Shown here: positions 1-6,895 of the stretch, piece by piece
How positions within the stretch are numbered: the stretch's first letter is position 1
Layout of the letters: each line of letters starts with the position of its first letter
Assembly (NCBI GenBank): GCA_964584415.1
Contig: CAZOZX010000070.1
Coordinates: forward strand, 1-10,905
From: PHAA01 sp964584415
GTDB taxonomy: Bacteria; Bacillota; Syntrophomonadia; Syntrophomonadales; Syntrophomonadaceae
Reading direction: 5' to 3'
DNA: 10,905 bases
Notes under the pieces: model-generated
Told to the model about the DNA's origin: nothing
Database searches by the model: none
The model's input: only the letters and a program-made list of their open reading frames with translations
Program-made: the position numbers and the translations under genes

Positions 1-60
1 GACATATCTTTTCCTGGTTTCCAGAATACCCTGAACAGACTATATGACCGAGAAAATTAG
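1..60 (+). CDS. aroA: 3-phosphoshikimate 1-carboxyvinyltransferase (EPSP synthase), C-terminal end only
   Basis: Frame 1 is open from the window edge to a TAG at 58-60 and reads DISFPGFQNTLNRLYDREN. The stretch SFPGFQNTLNRL matches the 'SFP-x-F' segment that ends EPSP synthases, the enzyme that joins phosphoenolpyruvate to shikimate-3-phosphate in the cytoplasm. The next gene is aroB, an expected neighbour in a shikimate-pathway operon. Only 19 codons are visible, so the identification rests on this short motif plus context. The other two forward frames also stop within the first 50 bases and give no recognisable ending. Confidence 0.6.
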   Translation, partial: DISFPGFQNTLNRLYDREN

Positions 61-98
61 CCTTAACGATGAGTTGTTTCAGGAGGGAGCTGGACAAA

Positions 99-1163
99 TT
101 GAGAGTTGAACTCGGTGATCGCAGTTATGAAATCCACATCGGCAGTAATTGGCTGGATAAGCTAGTATCTCAGCTGAACTTTGTGCACAAAGGCTCTAAA
201 CTAGTAATAATTTCCGATGCTAATGTGGCTCGCCTGGCTGGTGACAGAGTGCTTGAACTTCTGCGCAATGCTGGTTTTCAGGTTGAAATGGCAGTTTTTC
301 CTGGTGGTGAAGAGCACAAGAATCTGGCCACAATTTTATCTCTTTCCGAAACGATGGTTGAGACTGGCTTGGATCGGAAATCAACTGTTATTGCCCTGGG
401 CGGCGGTATAGTCGGTGATGTCGCCGGCTTTGCGGCGTCTATATATATGCGGGGAATTGATTATATTCAGGTTCCCACTACCCTTCTAGCTCAAGTGGAC
501 AGCAGCGTGGGAGGCAAGACCGGGGTAAATCTTCCAAAGGGCAAAAACCTGGTGGGAACCTTTTATCAACCATCGCTGGTTTTCATCGACGTTGATTTTG
601 GTGATTCACTGCCGGCTCGAGAATATTTGACCGGTCTGGCAGAGGTACTGAAATACGGAATCATATGGGACCTGGAGTTTTTTGCCTATTTGGAAAAAAA
701 TGCTGATAAAATTGCGCGTCGGGACAAAGAATGTCTGCAGCACATCGTATTTCGCTGCTGCCAAATAAAGGCCGATATTGTGGCTCAGGATGAAAAAGAA
801 AATGGGGTTCGGGCTCTTCTGAATCTAGGTCATACTTTTGGGCATGCTTTCGAGGCATTGACTGATTACCGTCTCTATAATCATGGTGAAGCGGTGGCAA
901 TTGGAATTGTATGTGCATCCCGTCTAAGCAATGAACTAGGAATACTTACCCGCCAAGATTTGGAGCGGATTCATAACCTTATCACGCAGCTGGGTTTGCC
1001 GGTTGCATATAGCAGTTTGGAAAAAAGGGATATTATCCAGCAAATGTATAAAGACAAGAAGACGGTTGGCGGCAAACTGCAGCTGGTATTACCAGTAGGA
1101 TTAGGCCGCAGCCAAGTATTTAGTGATATCAGTGAAACTCAGATTGCCCAGGTGTTGTCCTAA
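99..1163 (+). CDS. aroB: 3-dehydroquinate synthase
   Basis: Converts DAHP to 3-dehydroquinate, the second step of the shikimate pathway, using NAD+ and a divalent metal in the cytoplasm. Family motifs, numbered from the TTG start: nucleotide-binding GGGIVGDVAGFAA at 101-113, QVDSSVGGKTGVN at 132-144, and metal ligands Glu182 (GLAEVLKYG), His245 (LGHTFGHAFE) and His262 (NHGEAVAIG). The length of 354 aa is normal. I chose TTG at 99 because AGGAGGGAG (81-89) lies nine bases upstream and the protein then begins MRVELGDRSYEIHIG, like other AroBs. The in-frame ATG at 69 would add ten unusual residues and has no ribosome site. The gene follows the aroA end by 38 bases, probably in one operon. It lies upstream of the T-box, so that switch does not control it. 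The function is very secure; the start is less so. Confidence 0.95.
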   Translation: MRVELGDRSYEIHIGSNWLDKLVSQLNFVHKGSKLVIISDANVARLAGDRVLELLRNAGFQVEMAVFPGGEEHKNLATILSLSETMVETGLDRKSTVIALGGGIVGDVAGFAASIYMRGIDYIQVPTTLLAQVDSSVGGKTGVNLPKGKNLVGTFYQPSLVFIDVDFGDSLPAREYLTGLAEVLKYGIIWDLEFFAYLEKNADKIARRDKECLQHIVFRCCQIKADIVAQDEKENGVRALLNLGHTFGHAFEALTDYRLYNHGEAVAIGIVCASRLSNELGILTRQDLERIHNLITQLGLPVAYSSLEKRDIIQQMYKDKKTVGGKLQLVLPVGLGRSQVFSDISETQIAQVLS

Positions 1164-1181
1164 CTTTAGTAAAAAACTTTG

Positions 1182-1210
1182 TTGCATAGGCAGTAAACCC
1201 ATGCTATAAT
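1182..1210 (+). promoter_or_regulatory. Sigma-A-type promoter of the aroF-pheA T-box transcript
   Basis: A -35 box TTGCAT (1182-1187) and a perfect -10 box TATAAT (1205-1210) are separated by 17 bases, and a TG dinucleotide at 1202-1203 makes it an extended -10. Transcription would begin near 1217, at the 5' edge of the T-box leader. It starts only 19 bases after the aroB stop, so the DAHP synthase-pheA unit can be transcribed independently of aroA-aroB. Confidence 0.8.
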
Positions 1211-1489
1211 TCACTGTAATTTCATCTTTGCAAAAACGATGAAGGAGCAAAGTAAGTTGACCCCAGCTTTACAGGGAGAAAGCGTCATTGACTGGAAGCG
1301 CTTTTAAAGTATGATTAACTGAAGTTCTCTCCTGAGTTGCAGGCTGAAGTCCTTATAGGGATGGTAGGCTGAGCCGTAGACTTCCGACGTTATATGGAAG
1401 GAGGTATCGGAACAATAGTTCCCGCACCTTTAGTTAAGAGCGGATTTGCCATTGGCAGATCAACTTGGGTGGTAACGCGGTAAGCATAG

Positions 1490-1520
1490 GCTTTTCGTCC
1501 CTTGGGATGAAAAGCTTTTT
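1490..1520 (+). terminator. First T-box terminator
   Basis: GCTTTTCGTCC (1490-1500) pairs over 11 positions, one of them G-U, with GGATGAAAAGC (1505-1515), leaving a four-base loop; TTTTT follows at 1516-1520. The CGTCCC on its 5' arm is also the partner of the T-box GGG in the competing antiterminator, so the two folds exclude each other. Confidence 0.85.
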
Positions 1521-1601
1521 CGTTTATCTGGGGGTAATTATTTGATCCCGTACCTTTAATGAGAGGGTCCTTTGAGGACCAATTAGGGTGGTACCGCGGA
1601 A

Positions 1602-1653
1602 GCCCATAGCTTGCGTCCCTTTACGGAATGTAGGCTATGGGCATTTATTTTTT
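1602..1653 (+). terminator. Second T-box terminator
   Basis: GCCCATAGC (1602-1610) is the exact complement of GCTATGGGC (1634-1642), with extra TCC/GGA pairing inside, followed by a T-rich tract to 1653. The internal GCGTCCCT (1613-1620) is the standard partner of the AGGG...CGCG T-box sequence upstream. It ends four bases before the ribosome site of the DAHP synthase gene. Confidence 0.9.
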
Positions 1654-1670
1654 ATAAGGAGGAATAGGCA

Positions 1671-2717
1671 ATGGTAGTAGTCATGAAAATGAGTTCAAGT
1701 GTACAGGAAATTGAAAACGTCAATTTGAAACTGGATCAATTAGGTTTCAACACCCAACTGATTCGTGGAGTGAAAAGGATCGTGATTGGCGCTGTTGGTG
1801 ACAGGCCGGTAAGCGAACTTAACGATCTGCAGCTTATGCCCGGAGTCGAGAAAATTGTCCCCATAATGAAACCATATAAATTGGTAAGCCGCGAAGCGAA
1901 GGAAGAAAACACGGTAATTAAAGTCGGCAATCTGACCATCGGCGGCAATAACCTGACCATAATTGCCGGTCCATGTGCGGTGGAAAGCCATGAACAGCTC
2001 ATAACGGCAGCCCGCCAGGTTAAGAACGCGGGCGGACATATGATCCGGGGAGGCGCTTTCAAACCTCGCACCTCTCCCTATAGCTTCCAGGGTCTTGAAA
2101 GTGAGGGTTTAAAGATTCTGAGGGAAGCATCGATAGACACCGGCCTGCCAGTGGTAACTGAAGTTATTGATGAGTCCAGCCTGCAGCTCGCCTTGGATTA
2201 TGTTGATATGGTTCAAGTGGGTGCACGCAACATGCAGAATTTCAGACTACTCAAAGCGGTCGGGCAAACTGATAAACCCGTACTTTTGAAACGCGGTATG
2301 TCAGCTACTATTGAAGAATGGCTGATGGCAGCAGAATATATTATTTCCGAAGGAAATGGCCGGGTAATTCTGTGTGAGCGGGGTATTCGCACTTTTGAAA
2401 CCGCAACCCGCAACACCCTGGATTTGAGTGCTGTTCCTTTAGTGAAGCGGCTTAGCCATCTACCCATTTTAGTCGACCCCAGCCACGCTACCGGCGACCG
2501 GGGATTGGTTCCATCCATGTCGATGGCAGCCATAGCCGCAGGTGCCGACGGTTTAATCCTGGAAATGCATCCCGAACCAGCTAAGGCATTATCTGATGGG
2601 CCCCAATCTCTAACCCCAGAAGAGCTGGACTCGGTCATGAAACAATTAGCATTGGTATCACCGGCAGTTGGCCGCAAATTAGTGTTAAGCGACGAATCAC
2701 GCGAGAAAATCGCTTAG
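1671..2717 (+). CDS. aroF: 3-deoxy-7-phosphoheptulonate (DAHP) synthase, type Ibeta with N-terminal regulatory domain
   Basis: Condenses phosphoenolpyruvate and erythrose-4-phosphate to DAHP, the committed step of aromatic biosynthesis. Residues 1-70 form the ferredoxin-like domain typical of Thermotoga-type enzymes, where it mediates feedback inhibition by aromatic amino acids; the ligand here is unknown. The barrel carries AGPCAVES (99-106), KPRTSPYSFQG (131-141), QVGARNMQN (182-190), LKRGM (206-210), CERGIRTFE (235-243) and DPSHATGDR (269-277). Likely metal ligands are Cys102, His272, Glu298 (EMHPEP) and Asp309. The length of 348 aa suits the class. ATG 1671 has AGGAGG (1657-1662) eight bases upstream, and MVVVMK is the usual beginning, so the later in-frame ATG at 1683 is unlikely. 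The gene sits directly behind the T-box and is followed by pheA after 24 bases. Symbols for this class vary (aroF, aroG, aroA). Confidence 0.96.
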   Translation: MVVVMKMSSSVQEIENVNLKLDQLGFNTQLIRGVKRIVIGAVGDRPVSELNDLQLMPGVEKIVPIMKPYKLVSREAKEENTVIKVGNLTIGGNNLTIIAGPCAVESHEQLITAARQVKNAGGHMIRGGAFKPRTSPYSFQGLESEGLKILREASIDTGLPVVTEVIDESSLQLALDYVDMVQVGARNMQNFRLLKAVGQTDKPVLLKRGMSATIEEWLMAAEYIISEGNGRVILCERGIRTFETATRNTLDLSAVPLVKRLSHLPILVDPSHATGDRGLVPSMSMAAIAAGADGLILEMHPEPAKALSDGPQSLTPEELDSVMKQLALVSPAVGRKLVLSDESREKIA

Positions 2718-2741
2718 AGTTTAATGCAAAGGATGTTATAA

Positions 2742-3602
2742 ATGAAAAAGCTGCTCAGTTATTTAGGCCCCGCCGGTACCTTTTGTGAACAGGCCGCCCT
2801 GGCTTCAACTATTTTGGAAAACCACTGGGAACTGATGCCGTGTTCAACCATCGACGCCGTGTTTTCGGCAGTGCAGCTAGGCAAGGCTGAACGCGGGATT
2901 GTTCCTATCGAAAATTCCTGCGAGGGATCGGTAAATCTAACGCTTGACCTACTCGCTTATGAATACGAGCTGGAGATAACCGGTGAGATAATCCTGCCGG
3001 TAAAGCATAATCTGCTAGCCCGACCTGGTTTGACTATAAACGAAGTCTCCAGTGTCTTATCCCATGCCCAGGCACTGGCTCAATGCCGCAATTACCTTAA
3101 CAAGAATTTGGGTACTATAAACTTGGTCGATATCCCCAGCACAGCGGAAGCGGCTCATCGGGTGTCTGCATCAGATCAGCCCTGGGCTGCCATTGGTACA
3201 GAGATGGCAGCTCGAACTTATGGATTAACAATTCTAGAAGAAGAAATTCAAGATCGTTTAGATAACGAAACCCGTTTCGTCAGTATAGGCTTGAGCAGTC
3301 CTGATGAACTCAAATGTACTAACGAAAACCTGGGATTGGAGTTGTATAAGACCTCCCTGATTCTGTCGGTTGGTCATCAACCTGGCGCTCTGTTCAAGGC
3401 TCTTGAGCAATTCTATCTTTATGATATTAATATGAGTAAGATAGAATCACGTCCTGCCAAGACCAAAATAGGTAATTACCTGTTTTTCATCGATATCGAT
3501 GGCCATCAGTTGGAACCTAAAGTGGATAAAGCGCTTCGGGGATTAGAAGCTATAGTAACTGACCTGCGGGTTTTGGGTTCGTACCCGGTCGCAACTCAAT
3601 AA
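2742..3602 (+). CDS. pheA: Prephenate dehydratase with ACT domain
   Basis: Decarboxylates and dehydrates prephenate to phenylpyruvate, the branch step to phenylalanine. It opens with SYLGPAGTFCEQAAL (6-20), a family signature. The catalytic domain also shows IENSCEGSV (56-64), SHAQALAQC (107-115) and NETRF (175-179), which includes the catalytic Thr-Arg-Phe. An ACT domain (about 203-283) contains GALF (215-218) and ESRP (235-238), the phenylalanine-binding elements that confer feedback inhibition in this family. At 286 aa it is a normal monofunctional enzyme, with no chorismate mutase domain. AAAGGA (2728-2733) precedes the ATG. It is the second gene of the T-box unit, so supply is adjusted both by tRNA charging and by the end product. 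Confidence 0.96.
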   Translation: MKKLLSYLGPAGTFCEQAALASTILENHWELMPCSTIDAVFSAVQLGKAERGIVPIENSCEGSVNLTLDLLAYEYELEITGEIILPVKHNLLARPGLTINEVSSVLSHAQALAQCRNYLNKNLGTINLVDIPSTAEAAHRVSASDQPWAAIGTEMAARTYGLTILEEEIQDRLDNETRFVSIGLSSPDELKCTNENLGLELYKTSLILSVGHQPGALFKALEQFYLYDINMSKIESRPAKTKIGNYLFFIDIDGHQLEPKVDKALRGLEAIVTDLRVLGSYPVATQ

Positions 3603-3610
3603 TTGTATAG

Positions 3611-3640
3611 TTGGTTATTCCCGCTTTATGTGGCTATAAT
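3611..3640 (+). promoter_or_regulatory. Candidate promoter of the tautomerase gene
   Basis: A perfect TATAAT (3635-3640) lies 18 bases after TTGGTT (3611-3616), a weak -35 match. Transcription would start near 3647, about 25 bases before the ATG at 3672. There is no terminator between pheA and this point, so readthrough from the T-box unit is also possible. Confidence 0.5.
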
Positions 3641-3671
3641 TAGTAAAAATCAACGTCCAGGAGGTATAAAT

Positions 3672-3860
3672 ATGCCCGTAATAAATATCAAAATGCTGGA
3701 AGGCCGATCCTTGGAACAAAAGCGTGAACTGGCTGAGGTCCTGACTCGCGAAACGGTTCGTATCCTGAATATAAAACCAGAGGTTGTGGAGATGATCATT
3801 GAAGAATTACCCCGTACCAATTGGGCCTCTGCTGGTGTTCTCTATTCCGATAAAAAATAA
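3672..3860 (+). CDS. 4-oxalocrotonate tautomerase family protein
   Basis: A 62-aa protein of the tautomerase superfamily, whose catalytic base is the N-terminal proline exposed after Met removal. The start ATG-CCC at 3672 supplies that proline and has AGGAGGT (3659-3665) six bases upstream; a longer reading from TTG 3603 would bury it and is rejected. With Pro numbered 1, the LEGRSLEQK segment gives Arg11 of the classic enzyme. The position of the second catalytic arginine (39) is Glu, and Phe50 is Trp, so it resembles the YwhB-like branch rather than true 4-oxalocrotonate tautomerase. No aromatic-degradation genes are nearby, so the natural substrate is unknown. It probably shares a transcript with the flavoprotein gene 20 bases downstream. 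Confidence 0.88.
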   Translation: MPVINIKMLEGRSLEQKRELAEVLTRETVRILNIKPEVVEMIIEELPRTNWASAGVLYSDKK

Positions 3861-3880
3861 CTTTTTCAGAGAGTTTTTCT

Positions 3881-4969
3881 ATGGCAAAAGTTGATATCGC
3901 TATAATTGGAGCAGGTGTGGTAGGCCTGGCCATTGCCCACGAGCTATCACGGCAAAAGGATTGGTCCATCGCCGTTTTGGAGCGAAACACTACCTATGGT
4001 TTAGAAACCTCAAGCCGTAACAGCCAGGTGATCCATTCTGGAATTTATTACCCGACTCCAATGCTAAAAACCCAGCTCTGCATACAAGGCCGCCAAAAGT
4101 TATATGAGTTCTGCCATAAGCACCGGGTGGCCAGTAAGCGTCTGGGCAAAATCGTTGTAACCAATAAAGGCCAAGATGAAGCATTGGATGAGCTTCTTAA
4201 GCAGGGACTCGCTAATGATGTCAACATCTATCGCTTATCATTGCGCGAACTAATGTCCCTGGAACCCTCCCTGAGTGCTGGAGCGGCTTTATTCGCTCCG
4301 GATTCAGGAATAATTGATTCCGCAGCCCTCATGCAAAAGCTTTTTTGGCTCTGTCGCGATCAAGGGGTCGTATTTAACTTCTATTCCGAACTGCTGGCTG
4401 TCGATTACTCCGGCAGGGACTATACCCTGATTACCAATCGCGACCGGTTTCAGGCCGAAAGGATTATTAACAGCGCTGGATTGGCCTGTGACTCGGTTGC
4501 AAGCCTAATAGGGGTAGATATAGATAAACAAGAGTATCGTTTGCAATATGTAAAGGGTGAATATTTTTCCCTGCGAACTGCTCAGAAAATCAATCATCTG
4601 GTTTACCCTTTGCCAGACGGCCATGGCTTAGGTATTCATGTAACACCAAATATGAGCGGGCGATTAAAATTGGGGCCCAACGCCTATCATGTAGAGTCAT
4701 TGGATTACAGCATTGATGACCGACGAAGAATAGAATTTTACCAAACCGCAAAGTCATATTTACCCGAAATCACACTGACGGATCTTAGCCCGGATTTTGC
4801 TGGCATTCGCCCCCGGCTTAAAAAGCCAGGTCCATTGGGAGCAGATTTTATGATTAATGAAGAAAGTATTATCGGTTATCCTCAGTTCATCAATCTCATC
4901 GGAATTGAGTCGCCTGGTTTAACATCCTGTCTGGCTATTGCTGATTATGTAGCTGGTCTGATCCAATAA
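3881..4969 (+). CDS. FAD-dependent oxidoreductase, L-2-hydroxyglutarate oxidase/dehydrogenase-like
   Basis: A 362-aa flavoprotein of the DAO superfamily. The N-terminal dinucleotide fold has GAGVVG (10-15), with Glu34 (VLER) placed to bind the FAD ribose. SSRNSQVIHSGIYY (44-57) is the hallmark segment of the L-2-hydroxyglutarate oxidase (LhgO/YgaF) group. The C-terminal GIESPGLTSCLAIADY (341-356) closes the FAD site. The family oxidises L-2-hydroxyglutarate or related 2-hydroxy acids and passes electrons to quinone or another acceptor; the substrate here is inferred only. It is shorter than E. coli LhgO (about 420 aa), a common size in Clostridia. The ribosome site is weak (AGAGAG, 3868-3873), which suggests dependence on translation of the tautomerase gene just upstream. 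No terminator is evident after the stop. Confidence 0.85.
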   Translation: MAKVDIAIIGAGVVGLAIAHELSRQKDWSIAVLERNTTYGLETSSRNSQVIHSGIYYPTPMLKTQLCIQGRQKLYEFCHKHRVASKRLGKIVVTNKGQDEALDELLKQGLANDVNIYRLSLRELMSLEPSLSAGAALFAPDSGIIDSAALMQKLFWLCRDQGVVFNFYSELLAVDYSGRDYTLITNRDRFQAERIINSAGLACDSVASLIGVDIDKQEYRLQYVKGEYFSLRTAQKINHLVYPLPDGHGLGIHVTPNMSGRLKLGPNAYHVESLDYSIDDRRRIEFYQTAKSYLPEITLTDLSPDFAGIRPRLKKPGPLGADFMINEESIIGYPQFINLIGIESPGLTSCLAIADYVAGLIQ

Positions 4970-4979
4970 AAAATCACGG

Positions 4980-4997
4980 ATGCTAACGGTTTCACAA
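4980..4997 (+). promoter_or_regulatory. Candidate Rex-like operator, upstream copy
   Basis: ATGCTAACGGTTTCACAA has the layout of a Rex site (TTGTGAA or TTGTTAA, four bases, TTCACAA or TTAACAA). The right half matches TTCACAA exactly, and the left half matches TTGTTAA at five of seven positions. It lies about 95 bases before the hydrogenase -35 box. Rex commonly controls hydrogenase and NADH-oxidising genes in Clostridia. The call is a visual match only. Confidence 0.25.
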
Positions 4998-5092
4998 ATA
5001 GGTTGATGGTTGTTATATTGTACATGTTTTGTCCTATTCACAGGTGCTTTTCCCACATTTTTCCCACCCTGTTTTCCTCCATTATATTGTGC

Positions 5093-5121
5093 TTGACACC
5101 CTCTTCCCTACCCAATAAACT
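5093..5121 (+). promoter_or_regulatory. Sigma-A-type promoter of the hydrogenase gene
   Basis: A consensus -35 TTGACA (5093-5098) is followed 17 bases later by TAAACT (5116-5121), which matches four of six positions of TATAAT. Transcription would start near 5128, giving a leader of about 50 bases before the ATG at 5179. Confidence 0.7.
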
Positions 5122-5138
5122 GTGTCTAGAACATGATG

Positions 5139-5156
5139 ATGTAACAATTTTCACAA
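5139..5156 (+). promoter_or_regulatory. Candidate Rex-like operator, downstream copy
   Basis: ATGTAACAATTTTCACAA has the same exact TTCACAA right half as the site at 4980 but a poorer left half, four of seven matches to TTGTGAA. It lies just after the predicted transcription start, where a bound repressor could block transcription. Low confidence on its own; its value is the pairing with the upstream copy. Confidence 0.22.
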
Positions 5157-5178
5157 GAGATGGGAGAGGAGAAATCGT

Positions 5179-6870
5179 ATGGTCAATGTCACTATCAACG
5201 GTATCAGTACCACTGTACCGGAGGGGGCTACTGTCATGCAGGCTGCCAAAGCGGCCGGGTTTGAGATCGCATCCCTCTGCAGTCACCCCGACCTGAAAGT
5301 AAAGGACAACTGTAAGGTTTGTGTGGTTGACATCAACGGGGAATTAAAAACGGCTTGTGCGGAAATAGTTGCTGCCGACATGGTCGTTAAAACCTTCAGC
5401 CCCCAGATCCTAGAAGCCAGACAAAAAAACCTTAAAAAGATCTTGTCTGTTCATCCCCAGGATTGCTTGAATTGTGCCCGCAACCTGAATTGTGAACTCC
5501 AGAGCTTGGCTGACACCCTGCTAATTCGTTCCTTTGAAAACCGCCCTCTAAATATTCCCAAAGATACATCTACCCCTTCTTTGGTTCGCGATATGTCCAA
5601 ATGCACTTTATGCGGCCGTTGCGTAGAGGTTTGTAACGATATCCAGACCGTCGGGGCTCTGGAAATCGTTAATGGTATTGTTCAGACCAAGGACGGATTA
5701 GCCCTTGCAGATACGAAATGCGTAGTTTGCGGACAATGTGCCCTGGCCTGCCCGGTAGGCGCTATTATCGAAAACGAGCAGATGAATGAATTCCTGGCCG
5801 CGGTTGCTGACCCGGATAAGATAGTTATTACCCAGATTGCACCGGCAGTTAGAGTTGCAGTTGCCGAAGCAGTTGGCATGCCTACCGGTTCATTGGACAT
5901 GCTCAAATTTGTGGCCGGTTTGAAACAGATTGGCTTTGATTATGTTTTCCATACCAACTTTACTGCCGACCTTACAATTATCGAAGAGGGTAATGAGCTA
6001 TTGAAGAGGTTAAAAACTGGCGGCACTCTGCCGATGATAACCTCCTGCAGCCCCGGCTGGATCAATTTCATTGAAACCTTCTATCCGGATAAACTGGATC
6101 ACCTGTCCACCTGCAAATCACCTCAGCAAATGTTTGGTGCTCTAGCGAAGACTTATTGGGCAGAGAAAATGGGAGTAGATCCCTCCAAGATCTACTCGGT
6201 ATCGATTATGCCCTGTACCGCCAAGAAATTTGAGGCGGCCCGGCCGGAAATGAACTCCAGCGGCTATCAAGACGTTGACCTGGTTCTCACTGTTCGCGAA
6301 CTAGGCAAACTCTTCAAACTAGAGCAACTTGATTTTGAAAAATTAGCCCCCGGCAGCTTTGATTCCCTATTGGGAGCCTATACCGGTGCTGCGGTTATTT
6401 TCGGCGCCTCCGGCGGAGTTATGGAAGCAGCGCTTAGAACCGTTTATGAAGTTGTCACTGGCAACACTCTTGAAGATGTTAATTTTACCATGGTGCGTGG
6501 ATTTGAAGGCATGAAAGAAGCCGAAGTTGATCTGGCTGGCACCAAGGTAAAAGTGGCAGTAGCCAATTCTCTGGGCAACGCCAGAAAGATCATGGACGAA
6601 ATCAAAGCTGGTACTTCACCTTATCACTTCATCGAAGTTATGTGCTGCCCCGGCGGCTGCATAGGTGGCGGCGGCCAGCCCATTCCTTCCACTATTGCCA
6701 AAAGGAAAGAAAGAATTGATGCTATTTATGCCGAGGATGCCGGGCTGCCGCTGCGCAAGTCCCATGACAATCCTGAAGTAAAGATCATATATGAAGATTT
6801 CTTACATGAACCACTGGGACATAAATCCCATGATTTATTGCATACCCATTACCACCCCCAGAAGCAATAA
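5179..6870 (+). CDS. hydA: [FeFe]-hydrogenase catalytic subunit (HydA type)
   Basis: A cytoplasmic iron hydrogenase that reduces protons to H2 or the reverse. The N-terminal 2Fe-2S domain has Cys34, 45, 48 and 60. The His-ligated 4Fe-4S site has His92, Cys96, 99 and 105. Two ferredoxin clusters follow: CTLCGRCVEVC (142-152) and CVVCGQCALAC (181-191). The H-cluster motifs are L1 TSCSPGW (288-294), L2 MPCTAKKFE (344-352) and L3 EVMCCPGGCIGGGG (486-499). At 563 aa it has the clostridial group A layout. The C-terminal SHDLLHTHYHP resembles HydA subunits of multimeric NADH-linked enzymes, yet no hydB or hydC is adjacent and a terminator follows at once. GGAGAGGAG (5163-5171) precedes ATG 5179. L1 has Ser where many enzymes have a second Cys. 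It could act alone with ferredoxin or pair with subunits encoded elsewhere. The family is very secure; the electron partner is not. Confidence 0.96.
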   Translation: MVNVTINGISTTVPEGATVMQAAKAAGFEIASLCSHPDLKVKDNCKVCVVDINGELKTACAEIVAADMVVKTFSPQILEARQKNLKKILSVHPQDCLNCARNLNCELQSLADTLLIRSFENRPLNIPKDTSTPSLVRDMSKCTLCGRCVEVCNDIQTVGALEIVNGIVQTKDGLALADTKCVVCGQCALACPVGAIIENEQMNEFLAAVADPDKIVITQIAPAVRVAVAEAVGMPTGSLDMLKFVAGLKQIGFDYVFHTNFTADLTIIEEGNELLKRLKTGGTLPMITSCSPGWINFIETFYPDKLDHLSTCKSPQQMFGALAKTYWAEKMGVDPSKIYSVSIMPCTAKKFEAARPEMNSSGYQDVDLVLTVRELGKLFKLEQLDFEKLAPGSFDSLLGAYTGAAVIFGASGGVMEAALRTVYEVVTGNTLEDVNFTMVRGFEGMKEAEVDLAGTKVKVAVANSLGNARKIMDEIKAGTSPYHFIEVMCCPGGCIGGGGQPIPSTIAKRKERIDAIYAEDAGLPLRKSHDNPEVKIIYEDFLHEPLGHKSHDLLHTHYHPQKQ

Positions 6871-6895
6871 TTAATCAAACAGCAAATTCTATCTT

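Larger units (their letters stand above)
1217..1653 (+). promoter_or_regulatory. T-box leader with duplicated terminator/antiterminator module, probably Phe-specific
   Basis: This fills most of the 500-base gap between aroB and the DAHP synthase gene. Stem I shows GGAG pairing with CTCC (1329-1332), AGTT pairing with AACT just before 1321, the loop-E AGTA on the 5' side, GAA (1321-1323) on the 3' side, and an apical ACAGGGAGAAAG stretch. The specifier loop contains GAAGTTCT; TTC at 1325-1327 (Phe) is the best reading because specifiers usually end in C and the genes are aromatic. GTT is the alternative. Module A (1421-1520) has CCCGCACCTTTAG, stem III (1443-1461), the T-box TTGGGTGGTAACGCGG (1465-1480) and a terminator. 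Module B (1547-1653) repeats this layout: CCCGTACCTTTAA, stem III (1566-1580), the T-box AGGGTGGTACCGCGG (1585-1599) and a second terminator. Both bulges read UGGU, matching an ACCA tRNA end. Uncharged tRNA would favour the antiterminators. There is no second stem I. Confidence 0.92.

Noticed and set aside
1521..1600. A complete second T-box riboswitch in tandem
   Set aside because: Only about 30 bases lie between the first terminator and the second module, too few for another stem I and specifier loop.
2213..2677. Minus-strand open frame of 154 codons opposite the DAHP synthase gene
   Set aside because: It is a shadow of a well-supported gene, with no ribosome site or motif.
3603..3671. N-terminal extension of the tautomerase from TTG 3603
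   Set aside because: It would hide the catalytic N-terminal proline and lacks a ribosome site; ATG 3672 has AGGAGGT.
5003..5296. Open frame of 97 codons across the hydA promoter
   Set aside because: It has no ribosome site, covers the promoter and runs into hydA in another frame.
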